The notes under the pieces are model-generated. The model was not told the DNA's origin. It worked only from the letters and a program-made list of their open reading frames with translations, and did not search any database. This document shows positions 17,444-24,730 of a stretch of 64,000 nucleotides of DNA, piece by piece. Every line of letters begins with the position of its first letter. Within the stretch, counting starts at the first letter, position 1. The stretch lies in the NCBI RefSeq assembly GCF_018861005.1, contig NZ_JAHKQL010000037.1, positions 1-64,000 on the forward strand, in the 5' to 3' direction. Made by a program: the position numbers and the translations under genes. The stretch is from Polaribacter vadi. Lineage in GTDB: Bacteria > Bacteroidota > Bacteroidia > Flavobacteriales > Flavobacteriaceae.

Positions 17444-18064
17444 ATGGCAGAAATCATTAAAATATATAATGATAACCCAAATCAAAGAGCAATTGATAAG
17501 GTTGTAAGCATTCTAAAAAAAGGTGGTTTAATAATTTATCCTACAGATACTGTTTATGGATTAGGTTGCGATATTACCAATACAAAAGCTTTAGAAAAAA
17601 TAGCCAAAATTAAAGGAGTGAAACTAGAAAAAGCCAATTTTTCTTTTGTTTGTAACGATTTAAGTCATTTGTCAGATTATATAAAACAGATAGATTCACC
17701 TACTTTTAAGCTATTAAAACGTGCTTTACCAGGTCCTTATACTTTTATTTTACCTGGTAGTAATAATTTGCCTAGAGCTTTTAAGAAAAGAAAAACAGTA
17801 GGTATTCGTATTCCAGATAATAATATTGCAAGAACTTTAGTTTCCTCATTAGGAAATCCAATTGTTTCTACATCTATAAGAGATGATGATGATATTTTAG
17901 AATATACCACAGACCCAGAATTGATTTATGAAAAATGGCAGAACCTAGTTGATGTTGTGGTAGATGGTGGTTATGGAGATAATTATGCTTCTACAATTAT
18001 AGACTTAACAGATTCTGAACCAGAAGTTATTAGAGAAGGTAAAGGAAGTTTAAATATTCTTTAG
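17444..18064 (+). CDS. L-threonylcarbamoyladenylate synthase family (TsaC/YciO type)
   Basis: A 206-residue YrdC-domain protein. TsaC enzymes make threonylcarbamoyl-AMP for the t6A modification of tRNA; the closely related YciO has an uncertain role. Motifs: KGGLIIYPTDTVYGLGCDI (~26), FSFVCNDLSHLSDYIK (~66), LPGPYTFILPG (~95), VGIRIPD (~117), STSIRDDDD (~144) and the C-terminal STIIDLT and EVIREGKGSL. The length and the lack of a C-terminal Sua5 domain fit TsaC/YciO. The start is ATG 17444, as a five-codon extension would enter the terminator T run. tsaD is in the same window at 23.5 kb. Confidence 0.85.
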   Translation: MAEIIKIYNDNPNQRAIDKVVSILKKGGLIIYPTDTVYGLGCDITNTKALEKIAKIKGVKLEKANFSFVCNDLSHLSDYIKQIDSPTFKLLKRALPGPYTFILPGSNNLPRAFKKRKTVGIRIPDNNIARTLVSSLGNPIVSTSIRDDDDILEYTTDPELIYEKWQNLVDVVVDGGYGDNYASTIIDLTDSEPEVIREGKGSLNIL

Positions 18065-18074
18065 GTTATTTTTT

Positions 18075-18100
18075 AAGTTGCAAAATTGTAAAGTTGCAAA
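18075..18100. repeat. short direct repeat AAGTTGCAAA (two copies)
   Basis: AAGTTGCAAA occurs at 18075-18084 and 18091-18100, in the convergent gap between the tsaC-like and glycosyltransferase genes. It could be simple low-complexity sequence. Confidence 0.35.
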
Positions 18101-18142
18101 GTAATAACGTTGTAAATTTGTTTATTTTTAGTTCTTTAGTAA

Positions 18143-19141
18143 TTATCTTAAATTCTTAAACTCTTTTCTACCTAGAACAAAATATTGCCAAACAATACTC
18201 GTGTGCAAATTGTAATCTTGTTTTTTTTGCAATCGTTTACGTTTTTTTAAGAATTTAAAAAAGTTTCTGTAAAAACTAAAATGTGCTTTTAAAATAGCCC
18301 AAGTATGAATAGGTCTCAACTCAAAAATAAACTTAACACCAGCAATTCCATCTAAAACTAAACGAGAAAAAACAACAAACAGAAACCACTTTTTTGGTAC
18401 ATTTTTAACCACATTTAATAAACTATTCCTAAAATTTAAATAGGTTTTATGCGGATTTGTTTCTTGTAAAGTTGCACCACCAACATGGAAAATAGTAGAA
18501 GTACCAACATATTTTACTTTATAACCAATATTTTGAGTTCTCCAACACAAATCAATTTCTTCTTGATGGGCAAAATAATCTTCATCAAAACCACCTATTT
18601 TATGATAAATAGTTGAGCGAATAAATAGACAAGCACCTGAAGCCCAAAATATTTCTGAAATATCATTAAATTGATTTTCATTTGTTTCTAAATGATTAAA
18701 AACTCGGCCTCTACAATAAGGATAACCATATAAATCTATAAAGCCACCACCTGCACCTGCATATTCGAATTTAGATTTGTCTTTATAATCTAAAATTTTT
18801 GGTTGAATAATAGCCGTTTTTTCATCACTTTTAAAAACATCTAAAATAGGAGAGAGCCAATTTTTAGTAACTTCTACATCAGAATTAATTAGGCAATAAA
18901 TATCTGCATTAATATTTTGCAAAGCATCATTATAACCTTTTGCATAACCACCATTTACAGCATTTTTAATAATTTTTACTGATGGGAAATTTGCTTTAAT
19001 AAAAGAAATGGAAATATCTGTAGATGCATTATCTGCTACGTAAATTTCAGCTTCATTGGCACTAAAATTTACAATAGAGGGTAAGAACTGTTTTAGCAGT
19101 TTTTGGCCATTCCAATTTAATATTACGATTGCAGTTTTCAA
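18143..19141 (-). CDS. family 2 glycosyltransferase
   Basis: Transfers a sugar from a nucleotide donor, probably to a cell-surface glycan or lipid. The 332-residue protein has the GT2 N-terminus AIVILNWNG (~3), DNASTD (~37), GGYAKGYNDAL (~65), the donor-binding LINSDVEV (~88, in place of DDD) and GGFDEDYFAHQEEIDLCWR (~198, containing the EEIDLCWR catalytic-loop motif), as in rhamnosyltransferase-like enzymes. A C-terminal hydrophobic segment (~250-270) could touch the membrane. The start is TTG (19139-19141). It is followed, on the same strand upstream, by the HsdR-N-domain gene. Confidence 0.85.
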   Translation of the reverse strand: MKTAIVILNWNGQKLLKQFLPSIVNFSANEAEIYVADNASTDISISFIKANFPSVKIIKNAVNGGYAKGYNDALQNINADIYCLINSDVEVTKNWLSPILDVFKSDEKTAIIQPKILDYKDKSKFEYAGAGGGFIDLYGYPYCRGRVFNHLETNENQFNDISEIFWASGACLFIRSTIYHKIGGFDEDYFAHQEEIDLCWRTQNIGYKVKYVGTSTIFHVGGATLQETNPHKTYLNFRNSLLNVVKNVPKKWFLFVVFSRLVLDGIAGVKFIFELRPIHTWAILKAHFSFYRNFFKFLKKRKRLQKKQDYNLHTSIVWQYFVLGRKEFKNLR

Positions 19142-19146
19142 GGTTG

Positions 19147-19154
19147 CAAAATTA
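19147..19154 (-). promoter_or_regulatory. -7 box TAATTTTG at the glycosyltransferase start
   Basis: On the minus strand a perfect TAnnTTTG ends six bases before the TTG start, so the message could be leaderless. No -33 box at the expected distance is seen. Confidence 0.4.
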
Positions 19155-19187
19155 CATTTTAAAAATCAGTTAACTTCTAATTTTTAC

Positions 19188-19637
19188 TTAATTATAAGTA
19201 GGAATTTCTTGCAAAAAAACATAGGTTTCTTTTTCAAAATCCATTTTGCAATAATAATGTTGCAAACCATTGGTAACTATTAAGTAATTTGCTTTTAATT
19301 TTAAGTTATAACGTGCAATCTGATCAAAAGTGTCTTGTGTAATTTTTATTTGTGGAGCTTTACATTCTACAATAATATCTGGTTCACCATTAGCATTAAA
19401 AACTAAGATGTCTGTTCTTTTTTTACGATTATTGATGGTTAATTGTTTTTCTAATGCAATTAAAGAAACTGGGTATTTTTTTTTATCAATTAAAAAAGAA
19501 ACATAATGCTGACGAACCCATTCTTCTGGAGTTAATACAAAATACTTTTTTCTTAAATTATCAAAAATAAGCGTCTTATTTTCGCTACTTTTGAGTTTGA
19601 AATTATATGTAGGTAGATTGAGTTTTTGCAGCTTCAT
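19188..19637 (-). CDS. HsdR N-terminal-domain nuclease-like protein
   Basis: A 149-residue protein resembling the N-terminal nuclease domain of type I restriction subunit R (HSDR_N_2 family). It has the PD-(D/E)xK-type pattern: RKKRTDILVFNANGEPDIIVECKAPQI (D78-like Asp, then E-x-K in VECKAP). It is not linked to a methylase or specificity subunit, so it is not a restriction system by itself; this stand-alone form next to holA is common in Flavobacteriaceae. The start is ATG 19635-19637. A longer in-frame form to 19760 would overlap the divergent GxxExxY gene and is rejected. Confidence 0.75.
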   Translation of the reverse strand: MKLQKLNLPTYNFKLKSSENKTLIFDNLRKKYFVLTPEEWVRQHYVSFLIDKKKYPVSLIALEKQLTINNRKKRTDILVFNANGEPDIIVECKAPQIKITQDTFDQIARYNLKLKANYLIVTNGLQHYYCKMDFEKETYVFLQEIPTYN

Positions 19638-19660
19638 TACCACGAATATCACAAATAAAA

Positions 19661-20026
19661 ATGATTTATAAAAAAGAAAGCTACGATATTGTTGGTACTT
19701 TATTTGAAGTCCATAATAATTTAGGTGGTGGTTTTTTAGAAGTTGTTTATAAAGATGCATTAGAATATGAATTAAAGAAGAAAAATATAAGTTTTGAAAG
19801 AGAAAAAGAATATGTAATTAATTATAAGGATGTTATTTTACCACATAAATTTTATGCTGATTTTGTAATTTTAGATAAAATAGTTTTAGAAATAAAATCA
19901 GTGAAAGAATTTCATCCAAAGCATATAGCTCAGTGTATTAATTATTTAAAAGTTTCTGGAAATAGATTATGTATTTTAGTTAATTTTCAAAATGAATCAT
20001 TAGAATTCAAAAGAATTGTATTATGA
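19661..20026 (+). CDS. GxxExxY family protein
   Basis: A 121-residue protein of the GxxExxY family (PD-(D/E)xK-like fold, function unknown). The name motif is read directly as GFLEVVY within NLGGGFLEVVYKDAL (~residue 21-34). The nuclease-like signature follows as YADFVILDKIVLEIKSVKEF (~68-88), with D and E-x-K in the expected order. Family members often sit alone in gene-poor spots flanked by repeats, as here. It separates the HsdR-N gene from holA. Confidence 0.8.
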   Translation: MIYKKESYDIVGTLFEVHNNLGGGFLEVVYKDALEYELKKKNISFEREKEYVINYKDVILPHKFYADFVILDKIVLEIKSVKEFHPKHIAQCINYLKVSGNRLCILVNFQNESLEFKRIVL

Positions 20027-20033
20027 TTATCTT

Positions 20034-20092
20034 GCCACCAATTCACAAATTTTGTGATTTATAAAATGATTATTTATTGGTGAATTCGTGGC
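20034..20092. repeat. imperfect inverted repeat downstream of the GxxExxY gene
   Basis: Arms GCCACCAATTCACAAAT (20034-20050) and ATTGGTGAATTCGTGGC (20076-20092) pair at 15 of 17 positions with a 25-base spacer. No T tract follows, so it is a repeat or hairpin rather than a plain terminator. Confidence 0.6.
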
Positions 20093-20111
20093 GAATAAAG
20101 TAAAAAAATAA

Positions 20112-21113
20112 ATGAACGAAATAAGAACCATTGTTTCAGATATTAAAAAAGGTAACGTAAAACCCATATATTTTTTAATGGGAGAAGAACCTTATTATAT
20201 TGATAAAATTTCTGATTATATTGAAGAAACTGTGTTAGATGAATCAGAAAAAGGATTTAATCAGCAAGTGTTGTATGGTAGAGATGCAAGTGTAGAAGAT
20301 ATTATCTCTTCTGCTAAACGATATCCTATGATGGCTGAAAAGCAAGTTTTAATTGTAAAAGAAGCACAAGATTTAAGTAGAACTATAGAAAAGTTGGTTT
20401 CTTATGCTCTAAACCCACAACCAACAACGGTTTTAGTAATTAATTACAAATATAAAAAATTAGACAAGCGAAAAAAACTACATAAAGCTATTGCAAAATC
20501 GGGTTTAATTTTTGAAAGTAAAAAGCTTTATGAAAATCAAGTTGCAGATTGGATTCGTAGAGTTTTAAGCGGAAAAAAATATCAAATAGAACCAAAAGCA
20601 GCTCAAATGTTGGTAGAATTTTTGGGTACAGACTTAAGTAAAATATCAAACGAATTAAGTAAGTTGATGTTAATTTTGCCTAAAGAAACCATTATTAATG
20701 ATAAGCATATAGAAGAAAATATTGGTATTTCTAAAGACTTTAATAATTTCGAACTTCAGAAAGCAATTGGTGCTAAAGACGTAGTTAAGGCAAATAGAAT
20801 TATTAATTATTTTGTTGAAAATCCGAAGAACAATCCAACAATAATGACCATTTCATTGTTAAATAATTTCTTTACAAAACTATTGCTTTTTCATGGTTTA
20901 CAAGACAAATCTAAAAGTGCAGTTTCTAAAGCTTTAGGTGTTGGTTTTTATTTTATAGATGATTATTTTATGGCTGCAAGAAATTACCCAATGCGTAAAG
21001 TGGCACAAGTAATTGCTTTTTTAAGAGATGCAGATGTAAAAAGTAAAGGTGTAGGCGCAAACCAAACTCAAGGAGATATATTAAAAGAATTGTTATTTAA
21101 AATACTACATTAA
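20112..21113 (+). CDS. holA: DNA polymerase III subunit delta
   Basis: Clamp-loader delta subunit, which opens the beta sliding clamp. The 333-residue protein shows the family order: IYFLMGEEPYYIDKISDYIE (degenerate P-loop region, ~18-37), AKRYPMMAEKQVLIVKEA (~73), LVINYKYKKLDKRKKLHKAI (~107), and the C-terminal collar segment (ALGVGFYFIDDYFMAARNY; DILKELLFKIL at the end). It starts at an ATG and is followed one base later by the DUF1569 gene. Confidence 0.88.
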   Translation: MNEIRTIVSDIKKGNVKPIYFLMGEEPYYIDKISDYIEETVLDESEKGFNQQVLYGRDASVEDIISSAKRYPMMAEKQVLIVKEAQDLSRTIEKLVSYALNPQPTTVLVINYKYKKLDKRKKLHKAIAKSGLIFESKKLYENQVADWIRRVLSGKKYQIEPKAAQMLVEFLGTDLSKISNELSKLMLILPKETIINDKHIEENIGISKDFNNFELQKAIGAKDVVKANRIINYFVENPKNNPTIMTISLLNNFFTKLLLFHGLQDKSKSAVSKALGVGFYFIDDYFMAARNYPMRKVAQVIAFLRDADVKSKGVGANQTQGDILKELLFKILH

Positions 21114-21114
21114 A

Positions 21115-21567
21115 ATGAAAAATATTTTTGAAAAAGAAGTTACAGATTCTGTAATAAAAAGAATAGAAAAATTATCAGTAGAAAGCCAACCAAATTGGGG
21201 TAAAATGTCAGTTGCACAAATGCTAGCTCATTGTTCTGTTACTTACGAAATGGTTTTTACAGATAAACACGCCAAGCCTAACCCTTTTGTAAAATTGATG
21301 TTAAAAGCATTTGTTAAAAAAGCGGTTGTGGGTACAAAACCTTATCCTAAAAATAGTAGAACTGCACCTCAATTTATTATTTCTGATGAAAAAGAGTTTC
21401 TTGTAGAGAAAAAAAGATTGATAGATTATATCAATAAAACTCAAGAATTAGGTGAAAATTATTTTGATGGTAAAGAATCGCTTTCTTTTGGTAAATTAAC
21501 AAAAGAAGAATGGAATATTATGTTTTACAAGCATTTAGATCATCATTTAACGCAATTTGGAGTTTAA
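21115..21567 (+). CDS. DUF1569 / DinB-like protein
   Basis: A 150-residue cytoplasmic protein of the DUF1569 family, related by fold to DinB four-helix bundles. Metal-ligand type histidines are placed as usual: MLAHCSVTYEM (~36) and FYKHLDHHLTQFG at the C-terminus (HLDHHL). Function unknown; probable metal-dependent thiol transferase-like or detoxification activity by analogy only. It is translationally close to holA (one base apart) and ends two bases from the convergent LTA-synthase-like gene. Confidence 0.8.
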   Translation: MKNIFEKEVTDSVIKRIEKLSVESQPNWGKMSVAQMLAHCSVTYEMVFTDKHAKPNPFVKLMLKAFVKKAVVGTKPYPKNSRTAPQFIISDEKEFLVEKKRLIDYINKTQELGENYFDGKESLSFGKLTKEEWNIMFYKHLDHHLTQFGV

Positions 21568-21568
21568 T

Positions 21569-23425
21569 CTATTTTCGATCTAAAAAATCTTGATAAGCGT
21601 TTTGAGTAATTGCTTTTCCTAAAGAATCTAATGTAGAAGTTTTGCTACCTTCATCTAGAATTGGTTTTTTACTGATGTAATCGTAAATAAAAACACCTTC
21701 TTTAGAAATGGTTCCATAACCTTTATTAAAGATATAATGTGCATATTGTTTTTTAGATGTGTTAAAGATATTTTTACTAAAAATAAAATCTTTATTATCG
21801 CCATTTACTAAATCTAAAAGAGAATAAGAAAAATCTACTTGACTAGAAATAGCAGGAATTTCGATCCCTTTTTTGTTTAAAGCTCCACCCAACCAAAGCA
21901 TAGGAATTCTGAATTTTTTTGGTGAAAAATATGGTCCAGTATGTTTTGGTGAACTGTGTCCATGATCAGACATTATTACAATTATTGTGTTTTTATACCA
22001 AGGTTGTTTTTTCGCAAATTCAACAAAATCACCAATGGTTTTATCTGTGTAATGATGTGCGCTTCTAAAAGTATTGTCATGTATATCATTACCAAACTTA
22101 TACTCACCTTTAATGTCATAAGGCTCATGGCTAGATAAAGTTAAAGCAATATTAAAAAATGGTTCTTTTGGTGTTGTTGATAAATCTTTGGCCAATCTTT
22201 TCATAAAAACATCATCGTAAGCACCCCATTTAGAACTCCAATCTTTAGAATCAAAATCACTACCATCAACAAAATTTGTGATTCCAGCATTTCGTAAATA
22301 AGTATTCATATTCCCGAAATTTAAATCTCCACCATAATAAAAAGTTGTTTTGTAACCTAAATCTATCATTTTTTGAGGCAACATTGGTAAACTTCTAGTT
22401 TTATTGGGTGTTCGCATAATTCTTTCTATGGGTTGTGGATAATAACCACTTAAAACTGCAGGTATTCCCTTATCTGTTCTATCACCATTTGCATAGAAAT
22501 TTGTGAATAAAATTCCTTCTTTAGATAGTCTATTTAAGTTAGGGGTAACATTAGGTTCACCACCTAAAGAACCAACAATTTTGGCAGGCAAACTTTCCCA
22601 AAGAATTAGAATTACATTTGGTTTATCAGTATTTAAAATAGAATCTATATTAGCATTTAAAAGTTGTTCTCTTCTTTCGCTTTCTATTTTTAGTGCTGTT
22701 TGTTCATCAAAATGTTTATAATAATTTATACCATCTGTTTTATGAGTTAATGTGTTGAAGAAATTCCAGATAAAATTTATTGCAGCATGATTTGCAAACA
22801 TTTTATCAGAAAAATAGACATTACTTTGATTAATAGGTACTATTTGTAAACCACCTCTTACAGGTATTAATAATGATAAAGTTAGAATAAGAAAAACGGG
22901 TATTTCTAACCATTTACCAGAATCTATAAAACTGCTAAATTTCTTAATGTTTTTATTAAAAAGCTTAATAAAAATATAAGAAAATACAAACCAAGCTAAT
23001 CCACCAGAAAACATTTGAAAATTAGATACTGTAGAGAGCATTAATTCTGGCGTATTTAAATAAGGTAGAATAGAAGTATCTAAACGTGTTCCCCAGGCTT
23101 GATACAGACCAGCATCAATCAATAATAATAAGTTTATAATTATGATTAAAACAATTGTATACCATTTTATAATATTTACAATTATATTTTTATTGATAAA
23201 TATTGAGAAAATAACCAAGAAAAAAGGAATTATAGACAAATATGCAGCAAAAGATAAATCTAACCTTAAACCATATAAAAATGTTTTTAAAATGGTTAAA
23301 AAGCTAATTTCTTGAGTTTTATCAAAATAATAAGCTAGAAAAAATGTGCGTGCAAAAACAAAATATAGCACCCAAAAAATATAGTAGAAAACGTTTAACC
23401 TAGCTCTATTTAATAAATTTTTCAA
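21569..23425 (-). CDS. LTA synthase family membrane sulfatase-fold enzyme
   Basis: A 618-residue inner-membrane enzyme of the alkaline phosphatase superfamily. Five hydrophobic helices (residues ~12-35, 40-60, 65-85, 90-112 and 140-160, plus one near 170-190) precede the extracellular catalytic domain. The active-site pattern is clear: ILWESLPAK (~277, metal-binding Glu), NGDRTDKGIPAVLSGYYPQP (~314, nucleophile Thr), MSDHGHSSPKH (~488, Asp and His) and HTGPYFSPKKFRIP. In Gram-negative bacteria this family adds phosphoglycerol or phosphoethanolamine to glycans or lipids; there is no lipoteichoic acid here. The start is TTG (23423-23425), giving MKNLLNRARLN. Confidence 0.87.
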   Translation of the reverse strand: MKNLLNRARLNVFYYIFWVLYFVFARTFFLAYYFDKTQEISFLTILKTFLYGLRLDLSFAAYLSIIPFFLVIFSIFINKNIIVNIIKWYTIVLIIIINLLLLIDAGLYQAWGTRLDTSILPYLNTPELMLSTVSNFQMFSGGLAWFVFSYIFIKLFNKNIKKFSSFIDSGKWLEIPVFLILTLSLLIPVRGGLQIVPINQSNVYFSDKMFANHAAINFIWNFFNTLTHKTDGINYYKHFDEQTALKIESERREQLLNANIDSILNTDKPNVILILWESLPAKIVGSLGGEPNVTPNLNRLSKEGILFTNFYANGDRTDKGIPAVLSGYYPQPIERIMRTPNKTRSLPMLPQKMIDLGYKTTFYYGGDLNFGNMNTYLRNAGITNFVDGSDFDSKDWSSKWGAYDDVFMKRLAKDLSTTPKEPFFNIALTLSSHEPYDIKGEYKFGNDIHDNTFRSAHHYTDKTIGDFVEFAKKQPWYKNTIIVIMSDHGHSSPKHTGPYFSPKKFRIPMLWLGGALNKKGIEIPAISSQVDFSYSLLDLVNGDNKDFIFSKNIFNTSKKQYAHYIFNKGYGTISKEGVFIYDYISKKPILDEGSKTSTLDSLGKAITQNAYQDFLDRK

Positions 23426-23486
23426 AAGAATAATTTTTCACAAAAAAACAACATTATTTTATCGTAAAAAAAATATTAACAAAAAG

Positions 23487-24512
23487 TTATTCTGTAACCT
23501 TTAAACGAGCTTTAGCAGTTACAGAAACATCAGCATAATTATTATTCAAAAATTTTAAATAGCCAGTAATTGCAATCATTGCAGCATTATCAGTTGTGTA
23601 TTCAAATTTAGGAATGTAAGTAGACCAACCAAAATGTTTTTCTGCCAATTGTAATCTTGCTCTAATTTCTGAATTTGCAGAAACTCCACCAGCAATTGCA
23701 ATTCTTTTAATACCGGTTTTTTTAACGGCATTTTTTAATTTGTCCATTAAAATTTCTACAATTGTATATTGTATAGAAGCGCAAATATCATTCAAATTTT
23801 CTTCTATAAAGTTAGGATTAATTCGTTGTTGTTTTTGAATAAAATACAAAATACCTGTTTTTAAACCGCTAAAACTAAAATCTAAATCACCTACTTTTGG
23901 TTTGGTAAATGGGTAAGCTTTTGGGTTACCTAATTTTGCGTATTTGTCTATTAAAGGTCCTCCAGGATAAGCTAAGCCTAAAATTTTGGCAGATTTATCG
24001 AAAGCTTCTCCAACTGCATCATCTATAGTTTGCCCTAAAATTTCCATTTCAAAATGATTAGTAACTTTAACAATTTGTGTGTGGCCACCACTAATTGTTA
24101 AACAGATAAAAGGAAACTCTGGTATTTTACTGTTTTCTTCTTCAATAAAATGCGCTAAAATATGAGCTTGCATGTGATTTACATCTATTAACGGAATTTG
24201 TAAACCCAAAGCCAAAGATTTAGCAAAAGAGGTACCAACAAGTAAAGACCCCATTAAACCTGGGCCTTTGGTAAAAGCTATAGCAGATAATTGTTCTTTT
24301 GTAATATTAGCCTGCTCTAAAGCTTGTTGTACAACTGGCACAATATTTTGTTGATGTGCTCTAGAAGCTAATTCTGGAACAACACCTCCGTATTTTGAGT
24401 GTACTTCTTGGTTAGCAACAACATTACTTAAAACTTTTGCGTTACAGATTACAGATGCACTAGTATCATCGCAAGAAGATTCAATTGCTAAAATATATAT
24501 GGATTTGTTCAT
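23487..24512 (-). CDS. tsaD: tRNA N6-adenosine threonylcarbamoyltransferase TsaD
   Basis: Transfers the threonylcarbamoyl group from TC-AMP to A37 of ANN-decoding tRNAs to give t6A. The 341-residue protein has the ASKHA fold: ILAIESSCDDTSASV (~7), VPELASRAHQQNI (~49), metal-binding HMQAH (~111-115), ISGGHTQIV (~143), AVGEAFDKSAKILGL (~167), GDLDFSFSGLKTGIL (~208) and IAGGVSANSEIRARL (~276), TDNAAMIA (~310). It has its own promoter (24532-24564). Confidence 0.95.
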   Translation of the reverse strand: MNKSIYILAIESSCDDTSASVICNAKVLSNVVANQEVHSKYGGVVPELASRAHQQNIVPVVQQALEQANITKEQLSAIAFTKGPGLMGSLLVGTSFAKSLALGLQIPLIDVNHMQAHILAHFIEEENSKIPEFPFICLTISGGHTQIVKVTNHFEMEILGQTIDDAVGEAFDKSAKILGLAYPGGPLIDKYAKLGNPKAYPFTKPKVGDLDFSFSGLKTGILYFIQKQQRINPNFIEENLNDICASIQYTIVEILMDKLKNAVKKTGIKRIAIAGGVSANSEIRARLQLAEKHFGWSTYIPKFEYTTDNAAMIAITGYLKFLNNNYADVSVTAKARLKVTE

Positions 24513-24531
24513 GAATTCAGTTAAAGTATTG

Positions 24532-24564
24532 CAAAATTAAGTATAAATTTAGCTATGTTTTCAA
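24532..24564 (-). promoter_or_regulatory. promoter TTG-N22-TAATTTTG of tsaD
   Basis: On the minus strand TTG (24562-24564) and a perfect -7 box TAATTTTG (24532-24539) are 22 bases apart. The predicted start near 24527 leaves a 15-base leader before the ATG. Confidence 0.6.
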
Positions 24565-24624
24565 ATTTAATTATAGATATTTAATAGTTTATTAAATTTG
24601 CACGTTATTTGTAATAATTGGCAA

Positions 24625-24632
24625 TATTTTTG
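24625..24632 (+). promoter_or_regulatory. -7 box TATTTTTG upstream of tamB (first copy)
   Basis: A perfect TAnnTTTG match lies ~106 bases before the TTG at 24731 and ~45-65 bases before more probable start sites. A second perfect box, TAAATTTG, is at 24593-24600. The divergent tsaD promoter is 60-90 bases away. Confidence 0.5.
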
Positions 24633-24730
24633 CTGGTTAATTATATAGTTTTCAATTTTAAATAACAACTCTCATCAAAAATAAAGGAAAAATAATACTA
24701 AAATGGCTAGGGTACTTTGTACTCTTTTTA

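Larger units (their letters stand above)
19641..20095. mobile_element. possible GxxExxY cassette bounded by CACGAATTCAC-type repeats
   Basis: The GxxExxY gene is bounded on the left by CACGAATATCACAAAT (19641-19656) and on the right by GCCACCAATTCACAAAT (20034-20050), which is itself the left arm of an inverted repeat with ATTGGTGAATTCGTGGC (20076-20092; 15 of 17 bases complementary). Related sequence at both ends of one small gene suggests an inserted or amplified unit. No transposase is present. Confidence 0.4.

Noticed and set aside
19638..19760. Longer N-terminus for the HsdR-N protein
   Set aside because: The extension would run antisense through the start of the GxxExxY gene and has no resemblance to the family; ATG at 19637 fits.
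19188..20026. Restriction-modification or defence island at the HsdR-N and GxxExxY genes
   Set aside because: No methyltransferase, specificity subunit or helicase domain is present; the HsdR-N protein is a stand-alone 149-residue form next to holA.
21569..23425. Lipoteichoic acid synthesis
   Set aside because: The organism is Gram-negative by its LptD, TamL and MlaD genes; the enzyme is an LTA-synthase-family transferase with another substrate.
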